Shown: positions 49,401-59,745 of the stretch, one piece after another
Layout of the letters: each line of letters begins with the position of its first letter
Numbering within the stretch: position 1 is the first letter of the stretch
Assembly: GCA_004014935.1 (NCBI GenBank)
Contig: CP025325.1
Location: forward strand, 2,418,001 to 2,482,000
DNA: 64,000 nt
Source: Saccharomycopsis malanga
Taxonomy: Eukaryota; Ascomycota; Saccharomycetes; Ascoideales; Saccharomycopsidaceae
Reading direction: 5' to 3'
Translations under genes and position numbers: made by a program
The notes under the pieces: model-generated
Told to the model about the DNA's origin: nothing
The model's input: the letters and a program-made list of their open reading frames with translations, nothing else
The model's database searches: none

Positions 49401-50061
49401 TTTTATTATCGTAGATGGGTGTGAGGTTGAAGGAGACGCTGTAAGAGCGTTTAGTATAATCCGCAGATACCGATGAGATGGAAGACGCTAAAGAAGCAGT
49501 AAACGCTTTGGAATTGTAAGGACGCTTAAAGTAAGAAACCTCGGATATAACGTAACCAAGAATAATCTGAACAATTTCATCAGGAAGAGACGAAAATGTG
49601 ACTGTAGATGTAGCACTTACATTTGATGGAGGAGACCCTGTTTTAATTTGACGTGATAATGAAGTGGTACTGGACTTTTTCGAAAGTAACAAACTTCTGT
49701 ATTTTTGATACTTTTTGGAAAGTGCTCTGGCAGGATTAGCAGAATCATCGGCAATTTGATTCAGTTTATCCTCCATATCCGTTTCCAGATGCGCAACGTC
49801 TTGTGGGGTAGTCTCGATAGCAAGACTGCTCGATCGATTTTTGGTACCTGAAGCCCCATTATAAGTATGAGAATGATTCAGATGAGGCCCAGTGCTATCG
49901 GCAGACCTTATTTTTGAAAGATGAGAATCGAGGTTGCTGGTGAGCGAAGATTTGGAGTATTTGGCATAGTTATGGTTCGAGATACAAATCTTGTCATACG
50001 CAAATGTTGGAGATGCGTAGACACCCAGAGGAGGAAACAAATGTTTTTGATATTCTGTCAT
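46459..50061 (-). CDS. Large F-box-like protein
   Basis: 1200 aa. An F-box-like motif lies at about 155-175 (FSSLPDEIVQIILGYVISE), then a conserved-looking block near 265-330 (EAVMLLYVCKRIYRLALPLV, YRFAQFITTIRSNNKLGLLV, EDVWLHDIDTLYYITFEN). Long Ser/Asn/Lys-rich disordered regions follow. A C-terminal leucine-repeat-like block comes at about 1115-1200 (LRKVSNEEILYSLAMLRNLE, YVSLRSVNWINT, KKVDFRNSGMRRDLQWAIEG). Such a protein would present substrates to an SCF ubiquitin ligase. A resemblance to yeast Cos111 or YDR306C is possible, but I cannot confirm it. Start ATG 50059-50061. Confidence 0.78.
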   Translation of the reverse strand: MTEYQKHLFPPLGVYASPTFAYDKICISNHNYAKYSKSSLTSNLDSHLSKIRSADSTGPHLNHSHTYNGASGTKNRSSSLAIETTPQDVAHLETDMEDKLNQIADDSANPARALSKKYQKYRSLLLSKKSSTTSLSRQIKTGSPPSNVSATSTVTFSSLPDEIVQIILGYVISEVSYFKRPYNSKAFTASLASSISSVSADYTKRSYSVSFNLTPIYDNKTSLLDVNPDHQLRIKRPKDVAGYRQHQRYLDQVLRNYKLSKHYRLYPNREAVMLLYVCKRIYRLALPLVYRKIKFLSSYRFAQFITTIRSNNKLGLLVEDVWLHDIDTLYYITFENSEVGESNTSRNGNNDTKSFMILTEREKNKIEQLMNNSTLYFDGTFNNIDMNKIPSNRINLTEVANSPGKLPICIVKDEHSVASNNNFPLFFDFEDYDFGFKEKIVLAGWREWKFRYDPLYNTIVPTAGWVKQQKSKAIQKQLVKRSTSYGTLAAEVVTNASSAGRSNSPVARISSRNSVASSLHSESLLSRYASLESAGSSLRTKFRKIVYKMGHRKKHTVKGHSRRNQKLVSSKSVAISAANGKLKPSVSESTTTSKKKALLFNQHPMKSKLLYKYSTKDIPIGYIIHLLNVCTNLRLFDMSKVILAGDYEIKANAVDDYGILQDRKPDARRASFDVNQLERPNIHSRTFSDNAGITSNSRSTSGLGYNKTLHKKSKSITDFKNISSSKALGDYYQNISSRSMLFAEGDVGDGSFVSSKANRAVKQSLESHPQPKDSNYSSILKEIDSAYGVSIYSQFNSVVHKKPDVKSVTPQSLTKTHVVAPSYHHTTNAHDGFDFTLGDKNTHNKKATRPLEFYKDSFGYSNNCNYKQIQSNFYKDFWGYSNFNNKFGNNDKSKDLVLIDTSEPEEMRPKSPTGFGLAINSSDQSFGKLSKDDVRSQESFLLVNNSKLSKPSSRLTLNADHATYSIGSLDNSGASTPVSGSSQSFLPLGKSLVKQTQLSSVLKSKLEASSGVVKKVSFNQPQINIIEELKDEEEDAKAKLNNNKSKATDNDTALFTKSPTLSYFLFSHEPAKLTSDNQFDYVLYLSDVRKVNHWSLDQLRKVSNEEILYSLAMLRNLEYVSLRSVNWINTKDVKSFVQSSSSIKHRKLKKVDFRNSGMRRDLQWAIEGSVRDLRRALKEMDLSNESTTATLNIGRNYSRF

Positions 50062-51153
50062 TAATAGGCTAACCCAATTAATATCAATAAAACAGATGTG
50101 TTTGTAGAGTTAGAACTTGTTGAAAACACGTAGTGCCTGGACCCTGATGACAATAGGAGTACTAATTGTATATATACCAGGCGCACGATCTGACGGATTG
50201 CTAGCTGCGAAAAAGGGGCTCTGGCGGCCTCTTGAAATGGAATTCAAGCAAGCAAAAAAACAGGGTGCCAATACTACAGCTTTTGAGGTTGAGTATGGAA
50301 GAGAAGACTGAACAAGAGAAAATAAACTTGAGCAAAAAAGAAAAATTCAAAAGTTTAGCAGGAGAGGTTGCTTTGATTTACTGGTAGGTTCATGGTATTT
50401 AATAGAATTACATAGATATATTAACGGGCCAATCAATTGTGTAGTGCATATGATGCAATCAATGGCAGCTATTAAGGACTGATCGGCGATGAGCTAAATA
50501 CCCATAATACACGTTCCGCATGGGGAATACTAGCGAAAGACACCCAACCTTGTCTGTCATGCGCGATCAGTGCTTATTACTAGTGTGCCTGCGGTCATCA
50601 ATCATGTATTTTGGAGAAAATGGTAGTTACATCCTAAGAATCAGCAATTCCGATAAGGATATTTGGGCCGTTCGTGTACGGGTGTCATTATGTCTGGATA
50701 TACACTGCGCCTTTCACTGTGGCTGTGCCATACTTAACCATATAGTGCACTCTCAAAACATAACATCAACAAGCATGGTATTATGTGTTTCAAGAAATAT
50801 TTCAATATAAACAAAAGTTCATATCTTGAAAAAAAAAATCATATCAAACGTCACTTTAATTATTATGGTAAATACTCTGTAGAAAACTATGCTTCATATC
50901 ATATATAATACATGCTGTAAATAATGTAGAAGTTTTCGGCTATCAAATTTTACTTCGGACAACATCAAAAATTTTGCCTAACAATTATATTTAAATAAAG
51001 TAATTCCAGCCCAAACTATAGAAAAATAGAATACCAGTGTTACATCAATTGCATGCAACAAGTCGAAAAACTGAGGGGCACTAGATAAAATACACATTTC
51101 AACAAGAGTGAAAAGCTTGCTAAGAGATAAAGCAAAAATGCCACATGCATCGA
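50062..51153. other. 1.1-kb intergenic region
   Basis: Between the F-box gene start and the 3' end of the membrane-protein gene. Apart from the possible small ORF at 50147-50311 I see only AT-rich sequence. The 50520-50810 open frame has no coding texture. Confidence 0.3.
50147..50311 (+). CDS. Possible small protein, 54 aa
   Basis: ATG at 50147, stop 50309-50311. A hydrophobic N-terminus (MTIGVLIVYIPGARSDG) is followed by an amphipathic charged part (KKGLWRPLEMEFKQAKKQ) and an acidic end. The build resembles small single-span mitochondrial inner-membrane proteins. I do not recognise it, and chance cannot be excluded. Confidence 0.3.
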   Translation: MTIGVLIVYIPGARSDGLLAAKKGLWRPLEMEFKQAKKQGANTTAFEVEYGRED

Positions 51154-52233
51154 TTATATCCAGATTCCCACCAATTGTTGCAAGACTACAGCCATCACCC
51201 GCCATACCCCAAAAATATCTGTTTTTTGTTTTGTCAAGCTCGTCAAAACTGTAAATATAGCAGACATACTGTCACTGTCCAGCAACATATCTAAAAAGTT
51301 TGTAGAGCGACCCGAATCACGACCTCCCTCTGCTGTGACTAATTTCGACATTATATAAATCAATCCTGCAACAGCAGCAGTCTTTCCGCCACCACCTAAC
51401 GGCTGACCAAACAACTGTTTGACCACCATCCAGACTCTCTTTCGTTTACTGATTTTTCTTTCATATAACCATTGAAACGCTGTTGATATTACAATAAATA
51501 TCACAGTAGTTGCAAATATTATCACCTGCATTGTACCAGCTTTCTGCTTTCTAAGCTTGCTTCTCTTGAGACCTCTATCCCGCAAAGAAGCCCATTTTTG
51601 TTTTAATCTTTTCGCTAACCCGTCATTCTTTCTATAAGTATTACTGTCTTTCGGAATGCTCCTAGCTTTTTGCTTTTCACTTTTTACAGGTCTCTGTTTA
51701 TCTACTTTTGGTGACTCTTTCTTTCTTTTCGGCCTCTGCTTTCCTCTTATACTATTTACAAATAACATAGAGCCAATGGTCACAACATTAATAAGCGTCA
51801 ATAACATTAATTCTGATATGTTATTGTTGAAACCATTTCTGTAAGATTTATCGCTTGCCATTATCAAATAACTAGCAATCTCCAAAACTGACCCAGCTAT
51901 TATTTTATTTCTCTGAGCTACACTAACCAGATCGCCCTCCAATATACGCCACACTGCAGCTACTTTGCTGAAGATCATTGGAATTATCGTCAATACTGTT
52001 TCATGGAGTCCAGGAACACTCCATCTAAGTGACAAGCGTCTCACGCAATCTGCAATGAAGTCAGGTTCGTCAAAATACCGCAATTCCAACACCATTTTCT
52101 TGAAACACCTCTGGCCACTATGTGGTCTTTCTTTTCCAAAAAGTAAACTTGCTCCATACTTTCTATACTTTTTAGGTATCTGAGAAGTCCAAGGCCGAAG
52201 CATCAGTAAGACGGGTTCCACTTGATCTTCCAT
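51154..52233 (-). CDS. Unrecognised membrane protein
   Basis: 359 aa with an ATG at 52231-52233 and a long clean frame. The first 120 residues are mostly helical (MEDQVEPVLLMLRPWTSQIP). A likely span follows near 140-165 (ELMLLTLINVVTIGSMLFVN), then a very basic loop of about 75 residues (KQRPKRKKESPKVDKQRPVK). A second span is at about 235-258 (TMQVIIFATTVIFIVISTAF). The last third has amphipathic helices and a short hydrophobic end (VWRVMAVVLQQLVGIWI). I recognise no family. A peroxisomal or ER membrane protein is conceivable from the layout alone. The 3' end lies in a gene-poor stretch. Confidence 0.7.
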   Translation of the reverse strand: MEDQVEPVLLMLRPWTSQIPKKYRKYGASLLFGKERPHSGQRCFKKMVLELRYFDEPDFIADCVRRLSLRWSVPGLHETVLTIIPMIFSKVAAVWRILEGDLVSVAQRNKIIAGSVLEIASYLIMASDKSYRNGFNNNISELMLLTLINVVTIGSMLFVNSIRGKQRPKRKKESPKVDKQRPVKSEKQKARSIPKDSNTYRKNDGLAKRLKQKWASLRDRGLKRSKLRKQKAGTMQVIIFATTVIFIVISTAFQWLYERKISKRKRVWMVVKQLFGQPLGGGGKTAAVAGLIYIMSKLVTAEGGRDSGRSTNFLDMLLDSDSMSAIFTVLTSLTKQKTDIFGVWRVMAVVLQQLVGIWI

Positions 52234-52810
52234 TTTACTGTATTCTGCCTGCGCTCCTCAATACAACTTTCAATGTTTTATGCTTTCTTATCTCCCAATG
52301 TTCATATAATATATATCTATACTAAATTTCGACGTGGAAACATATATCCGTGAGTGCAACTGTTTAAAAAATGACCTTACTCTCCAATATATTGGATGTT
52401 CAAGTAGATCTGCTGGAACGAAACCTATCGGCCTTTTTCCCACCGGAGTCGAGCCTTTTTTTTTTAGTATCGCCCGTATATACGCAAGTGGTATGTACTG
52501 GGCTCGAAATATAAGAATACTATTACTATTATAATATCGATACTAAGTAATGTAGTGTACTGATAGCTTGACAAACACACTAACATTTTTCACGATTTTA
52601 TCCAATGCGGAAGAGTGTAAACATAGGCTACACCCCTGCACCGCGATGATACTGATTCCTACAAAATACTGCTACGCTATCTAAGAAAAACAAACAAAAC
52701 ATATAATGACTAATATACACTGACCATGATGGCCGAACCTTAAACCCGAAACTAGAAACATGAAAATAACATAACGTAAGCAATATGGAGGAAAAGACAA
52801 CGCTAAATGC
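52234..52810. other. Intergenic region with a SINE-family fragment
   Basis: 577 bp between the membrane-protein gene start and the H3 stop codon. Its centre is the repeat fragment at 52437-52535. The rest is plain AT-rich sequence. Confidence 0.4.
52437..52535 (+). repeat. 3' fragment of the SINE-like family
   Basis: GCCTTTTTTTTTAGTATCGC, then CCGTATATACGCAAGTGG, then TATGTACTGGGCTCGAAATA and TAAGAATACTATTACTATTA: the order and wording follow the 3' third of copy B, ending in an AT-rich (TATTAC)-type tail. No A or B box is present, so it is another 5'-truncated copy. Sequence before 52450 matches only weakly. Confidence 0.5.
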
Positions 52811-54205
<1,395 letters not shown>

Positions 54206-54574
54206 ATCAAGCAATTACTATTCATGTCATATTGTTACGACTACCTTGTTTATTTCTTCATGTTTTTTTTCTCTACAAATATATTCATATATTTACCGGG
54301 TGCTTTATAGTTTCGTTCTGAATTAGGTTTTGGGATACTTTTAATCTACAGGTTTTGTTTTATCATTTATTTATTTTCCGTAAAATTTTTATAATTCAGG
54401 GGCTTTCCTATTACGCACGACCGCCAAATCAGTGCGAAGCTTGTATCACGCACCGCCCGCATATTTATTCCCAACATGCAGAAAAACTAAGGAAACAGGG
54501 TGTTTTACATTAGTTATACCATTTGTTTATAAATCACCATTAATGTAAAAACAATGAGATATCTTATTCGATTG
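54206..54574. other. Convergent 3' region, H4 / RING gene
   Basis: 369 bp of T-rich then AT-rich sequence; two gene ends. Nothing else recognised. Confidence 0.4.
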
Positions 54575-55744
54575 TCAATCACTCATTGGTAATAGCCGAT
54601 TATCAACATAATCGTTGTAGTCATAATCGCTTTCAATGTCGAATTCTTCTTGGCTAAGCAATTCTTCTAGTTCTACCACTTGTTCATTTTCCTGGTTTTT
54701 TGAGCTTGCTTTCCATTGCAAGTCTTTCCAAAGTCTTGCTGAGGTTTTTGCGGTGATGTTAGCCACTGTCTGTTTAGCAAAACTTGGCTTGTAGTGATCA
54801 TCAAATACCCATCGGAAAACATTAAACCGACAACAAGGACATGTAAATTTGTCCACTTCTTTCTTAACAATTCTTTTAAATGACACATCATGATGGCTCA
54901 TTTCTCGGAAGAGCCATTGGCGAACACAGAGGTCGTGCATAACATGACCACATGGTAATTTGCGAAGTTCAGTTCTCGCGTAAAAGGGTTCGTAGCAAAC
55001 AGTGCACCGTGGCTCCCCATTGATAACAAATTTTACTGGGCACCTTGTTTTAGGTTTCTGATACCAAGGGGGTTGGCTTTGGCGTGCTTTTGAGAAATCG
55101 TTCAAAGATAGTGATCTCTGAGGCCGTATTGGCCACCTTATCATTGTATCCTTCTCCACAGTCAAGTATGATGGAGCAATCATTACCTTAGTATTATTGA
55201 GCACTAGCCAAACCTTCTTATCCGTTGAGTGTCGTCTGTATTCTGTTGCACTGAATGAATTTTGTTTGAAATTCTGTCCCAAATTACTTGTTTGTTGATC
55301 ATCGTCTTCAGCTGCTTGATAAACGCTGGATACCGGAACCACAATATCGAAAATCACTCTAAATTTCTCCAACATCAATGTAGCATCATGGAACGCTTGT
55401 TTTGTAAAATGCTTCAAGCTTCGAATTTCAAAACGTTGGCCTCGTCTACCCCCAATTCCATAACGGTTAAAAAATACATACGTTGGTTCTTCTGGTGGTC
55501 TTGGCTCCTTCTTTTCGTCTTCCTCAACATTAGCCTTATAATCTTGATTACACTCAGTTATTCCATTTCTATCACTAACTGATATGTCTTCATCAGTCGA
55601 ATAGCTGTAGTTATGTTCTGTATCATTATTTTCAGTATAGCCCTGGATGCTTTCCACTGACTCTAATCCTTCATCAGAACCTCTACCAAACTTTTTTACA
55701 AGCCATGAGCATTTCAAGATACTTTTAAATCTTATGTTTCTCAT
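54575..55744 (-). CDS. RING-H2 finger protein, putative E3 ubiquitin ligase
   Basis: 389 aa. The zinc finger lies near residues 244-310: CTVCYEP, then PCGHVMHDLCVRQWL, then FTCPCCRFNVF. The spacing C-x2-C, C-x-H-x2-H-x2-C, C-x2-C defines RING-H2, with an enlarged loop of about 25 residues before the last Cys pair. An acidic N-terminus is followed by a region near 85-130 that could bind a partner (YVFFNRYGIGGRRGQRFEIR). No membrane segment. Start ATG 55742-55744. I do not recognise a specific orthologue; the E2-binding role is inferred from the finger. Confidence 0.82.
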   Translation of the reverse strand: MRNIRFKSILKCSWLVKKFGRGSDEGLESVESIQGYTENNDTEHNYSYSTDEDISVSDRNGITECNQDYKANVEEDEKKEPRPPEEPTYVFFNRYGIGGRRGQRFEIRSLKHFTKQAFHDATLMLEKFRVIFDIVVPVSSVYQAAEDDDQQTSNLGQNFKQNSFSATEYRRHSTDKKVWLVLNNTKVMIAPSYLTVEKDTMIRWPIRPQRSLSLNDFSKARQSQPPWYQKPKTRCPVKFVINGEPRCTVCYEPFYARTELRKLPCGHVMHDLCVRQWLFREMSHHDVSFKRIVKKEVDKFTCPCCRFNVFRWVFDDHYKPSFAKQTVANITAKTSARLWKDLQWKASSKNQENEQVVELEELLSQEEFDIESDYDYNDYVDNRLLPMSD

Positions 55745-56299
55745 TTTGCAGAACTATTTTAATCAATTTTCAAGTAATATCAATAATTTTATTTGAAACT
55801 GAATAAATGTGCAACAAAAGTGTCTTTCAGAAAAATAGACCTATTTGTTAATCTATGTTTAATGATTTTATCTTTTTGACACATTTCCTTCAAAGAGCTA
55901 GGTCTACTTAAAAATAGAAAAAAAAAAAAACTTTAAACTTGATTTTTGCTGACCCAGGTTGATAAATTGATAACTCTTGTTTGGAGAGTGAATTTGCTAT
56001 AGAAAGGAAAAATTAGAAGTTTACTATATGTCGCTACTGACAAAAGCCGTCTATTTTTTGAAAATATAGATAAGCTATTTGAAGGAATTTTATAAAAATT
56101 GGAAGCCAACCAAAAACTGTAAACGAAAAGCTTTAAAACGAAAAGTCAAAATTTGGAATGCAATGAGGAACAAGTAAAGGAAAAAATTGATAACAAAATA
56201 TAATTTAGTTGATTTTTTACATATGAATATCAAATAGGCACGGGCAAACTTTGGTGGATATATAATTGGTTAGATGTAGCCAGAATGAGTTGGGTAGAA
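55745..56299. other. Intergenic region
   Basis: 555 bp between the RING gene start and the 3' end of the transporter. AT-rich with a long A run near 55919. No gene seen. Confidence 0.35.
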
Positions 56300-58519
56300 T
56301 TATGGCAGTTCTTCTTCCTCTTTTATGTCTTTTGGTTTGATATTAGTAGCCATCTCGGTGGTAGTTTGGACTTTATGGTCTGCTTTTGCCTTTAACTTTG
56401 CCAACTTCTTAGCGTCCAGCTCCGCTTGCTTCCGGTCAAACTTTAAGTTTGCTTTAACCCTTAAAGACTCGCCGTACTTGTACACATAGAACGGAAAAGG
56501 GACTCCCAAAAGAACACCAATGAAGAAGAATATTGTATTACCCCAACCATAGCCTATGTCACGGTACATTTTTGGAGCAAAGATAGGAAAGACAAAACCA
56601 AATAAGGAGCGAAATAATGAAAGGGCACTGTTGGAAGATGCACTAAATCGAGGATTCATATCGACAATATAGTTGGTGATGAAAGTGAACATCCCTGTGT
56701 AAAATCCAGTATATATGAACACACCAATACAAGGAACAAACCAAAAGGTGTGATATTGGATACACCATCCGTAGATCAAAAGACCGATGGGGCAGAATAT
56801 CCCGCAAAGATAAAGCAATGTAATACGAAATTCTGGTTTTCCTACGCCATTATTCTTGGCTGTCAATCTATTGTAAATATCAGTGGTGGCATACGTCCAA
56901 ATAGGGGTCCATATAAGAAAAGCAATGCCAAATGAAAGATACATCAAACCCTGTATCTCAGTCTGATAGCCGTATTTCTCGCCCCAGGCCGAGGGAAAAC
57001 TAATAAGAATCAAGTAGAAAAAGCCAAATAAAAATGCCATGAATATGCCGAGTCCATAAACCATTGGATGGCCAAATAAAAGACTTACTGGACGTGCAAC
57101 ATTCACCATGATGAGAGATATTGGGGTCTCGTTGACATTGGCAATATCGTAAATAGTTTTCAAATTAGAATTGCCAGTTTCCCTACGTAGCTTTCTACAT
57201 TTCCAGCGCAATAATACTGGTGAATAAGTCTCATTGTAAAACAATAAACCAAAAGCCAAACAGCTACCATCTAGAATCACAAGAACCCAGAATAACCACC
57301 TCCAATTCAAGTTTTGCACTATAAAGCCTGCAACAAGTGGGCCAAGAACAGGAGCACAATTAGGACCAATATTGTAAAACGACATGTATCTATTACGTTC
57401 AAAGTTATCGAACATGTCAGCTAAAATGCCAGGACCAATACCGAATGGAGCTGCTGCACCAACACCAGTGAAAAATCTAAATACAAATAAGGAGTAAGGA
57501 TCATGAGTTAAGGCACAGCCCAAATTAAAGCAAAAAAGGATAAAAATAGACGTCGAGAGAACTATACGACGGCCATAAAGTTCGGACAAAGGAGACGAAA
57601 TCAAAGCAGCCACACCTTGACTAAACAAAAATATACTGACAATTGCAGAACTAAAATAACCGTTGGTGACGTTCAATTCCTTATCAATATCTTTCATTGC
57701 CAAAGCACACACACTAGATGTAACTTGCCCAACAAAAGTATACATTGCAACAATACCTAAAGCGAGAAACTTTTTACGATTCGGCCAATTGCGAGGATAG
57801 TCTGGATCCTTTTCCCCATTCCATGTCACCAACTCTGGATCTAAAGATGCAAACTCAGACCCGTCAACTGCAGTAGGAAGTGGCTGTGCATTTACATCTT
57901 CTCTATAAAACTGGGAATCTTGTTCAGCAGTACTTCGAGTATCAGTAGGTTCAAGAGCTTTTCCTGCTTCGATATCTGTTTTAGCAGGAACAACAGTACC
58001 ACCAGATGCGTAATATGACGCTTGATCTTGGGCTCTCCGAGAAAGAACAGAAATAATGGTTTGCCTTGTTTTCTCTCTTACTAAGTCGTTTTCAGGAAGA
58101 TACTGTTCAGTACTATATGCAGTTTGAATAGTCTCCGTACGTTTAAGTCCAGAACCGGTGCTCTGATCATCAATGCCTGGTTTTGCTTTGATTTTACTTG
58201 AGGCACTGGAAAGTGTTCTTTTCAACTTATTAGCGAAATTTTCATCAAAATTTCTTCCTAGAAGTGGACTGGATGCAATTGAAATATTCGACTTCTGCTT
58301 TGAAGCTTTTGTGAAGCCATCTTTTTCATCATGATTCGACACTAATTCTTGAGGAACAAAATCTAAACTGCTACTTTCTGAATTGACAGACTCACTTTCG
58401 TCAATGTTATCGTCATGAGTACCGTTATTATTGGGCTGTCCAGTACCTCCACTGCTCGAATCTCCATGAGCATTGGTTATGACCGTATGATTTATGTCGG
58501 TGTTTCCATATGAAGACAT
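56300..58519 (-). CDS. DHA1-family MFS drug/polyamine-type transporter
   Basis: A 12-span proton antiporter of the drug:H+ antiporter-1 type. The first 225 residues are cytosolic, Ser/Asp-rich and probably phosphorylated. The fungal DHA1 entry motif follows (EKDPDYPRNWPNRKKFLALG). Then come the spans, with motif A SSPLSELYGRRIVL after span 2, FRFFTGVGAAAPFGIGPGIL, and motif C-like NIGPNCAPVLGPLVAGFI in span 5. The central loop carries RWKCRKLRRETGN, and the C-terminus is Lys-rich. Start: the ATG 58517-58519 (MSSYGNTD); the frame before it begins with TTG. 739 aa is long for the family because of the N-terminal extension. The substrate cannot be read from sequence. Confidence 0.88.
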   Translation of the reverse strand: MSSYGNTDINHTVITNAHGDSSSGGTGQPNNNGTHDDNIDESESVNSESSSLDFVPQELVSNHDEKDGFTKASKQKSNISIASSPLLGRNFDENFANKLKRTLSSASSKIKAKPGIDDQSTGSGLKRTETIQTAYSTEQYLPENDLVREKTRQTIISVLSRRAQDQASYYASGGTVVPAKTDIEAGKALEPTDTRSTAEQDSQFYREDVNAQPLPTAVDGSEFASLDPELVTWNGEKDPDYPRNWPNRKKFLALGIVAMYTFVGQVTSSVCALAMKDIDKELNVTNGYFSSAIVSIFLFSQGVAALISSPLSELYGRRIVLSTSIFILFCFNLGCALTHDPYSLFVFRFFTGVGAAAPFGIGPGILADMFDNFERNRYMSFYNIGPNCAPVLGPLVAGFIVQNLNWRWLFWVLVILDGSCLAFGLLFYNETYSPVLLRWKCRKLRRETGNSNLKTIYDIANVNETPISLIMVNVARPVSLLFGHPMVYGLGIFMAFLFGFFYLILISFPSAWGEKYGYQTEIQGLMYLSFGIAFLIWTPIWTYATTDIYNRLTAKNNGVGKPEFRITLLYLCGIFCPIGLLIYGWCIQYHTFWFVPCIGVFIYTGFYTGMFTFITNYIVDMNPRFSASSNSALSLFRSLFGFVFPIFAPKMYRDIGYGWGNTIFFFIGVLLGVPFPFYVYKYGESLRVKANLKFDRKQAELDAKKLAKLKAKADHKVQTTTEMATNIKPKDIKEEEELP

Positions 58520-59745
58520 AATACTTGGTAAAATAGGCAACGTTCAGAACTTTCGATGATCACTAATCATAAATTTTGAAAGGGTTTATATGTTCTAAAT
58601 TCAAAAACTGAATCAATATGAAAGGAAATAGAACTATAAATACAATATAATTACTCTTATTCAAATCTAGCAAGTGAAAAAACACAGCCCAAAGCTTTAG
58701 ATTACAAATTACAATTTAAACACGAATCTTCCAGAAACAGAAAACGGCTCAAGAAGTGTCAAGTAGAAAAAATAAAGAATATCGGAGATTAGTTTTCGCT
58801 ATTGTTAAAAAGAAACATTGGAAAAACCTAATAGTTTAAATTTCCATTTTTTTCTTTGAAATACTTACTTCAGAGATTGTAAATTATTACCAGTTGAAAG
58901 AAGTCAGATTGAAAAATTCAACCATCTATAGTGTTTAAGCATCCTATCATCTTTCTTGGCTACTGTTGTCTTACCCAAGAAAGGAAAGATGCATACGGCC
59001 AAAAAGGCTTAATATCAGTATTTAAAGGCATGTGAGCTGTGCATGTAGATGCATAATCAGACGTAATTCGAGAAAAGGTTCATATTGACATTATCAATAT
59101 AATACTGTTCAAATGATGAATGAAAGAATAGTACGTATAATTGCATTTATTTTCAGTTTTTTAATATACTGTAGTTGTGTATATGCTAAAAAATAAATTT
59201 GGCTAAGCCAGTTGGTTTTGGTTAAATGATCATACAAATAAAAAAAATGCCATGACCCATAATTAGGACAGGGTCATAGTAATTGCTTTGCATCTTGTTC
59301 TAAATTTTGGAAAAAGGATCGGTCTAAATCAATATGATTACCTAAAATTTAAACTATGCTAAATGGGCAACAACCATATATAGTAAAGTACCTGTTATTT
59401 GCCATATAATGAAGAGACTACAACTAATGGTTACTGCCATATATCGCACATATAATTTTAAGAGCTCACCAGGGTTTAACTATTTTAAAGGTTTTCTTCA
59501 ACTATTGTCAAGATGTTAATATATGTTGTTGTGTTGAGCTGCCTCAAGCTGCAATTTACTGCCATATCATTTTACCGTACTTACGGTATATAACTCTAAC
59601 GCACCATGAAGTGAAAAATGGATTAATTCAGGCCCGTGTGAAGGTCATCGGAGGCGTAATAATAGCCCGCTATTATGCAAGTTTAGAAGTCAATGATTCG
59701 TTATAGAAGCCAATTTTGTCTGTTAGAGGTGATTGTTGAATAATT
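58520..59745. promoter_or_regulatory. Divergent promoter, MFS transporter / MGR3
   Basis: 1.23 kb. Near the MGR3 side the 12-mer TTACTGCCATAT occurs twice (59431-59442 and 59556-59567), with a partial GCCATAT at 59401. A perfect inverted repeat TACCGTACTTACGGTA (59573-59588) contains CCG-N6-CGG, the style of site bound by Zn2Cys6 regulators, and is followed directly by TATATAA. No gene seen. Confidence 0.45.

Noticed and set aside
50520-50810. 96-aa ORF in the gap after the F-box gene
   Set aside because: No coding texture and no recognisable motif; likely chance.
55919-55930. Long A run as a frameshift site or element tail
   Set aside because: It is intergenic, with no repeat-family sequence beside it and no reading frame across it.
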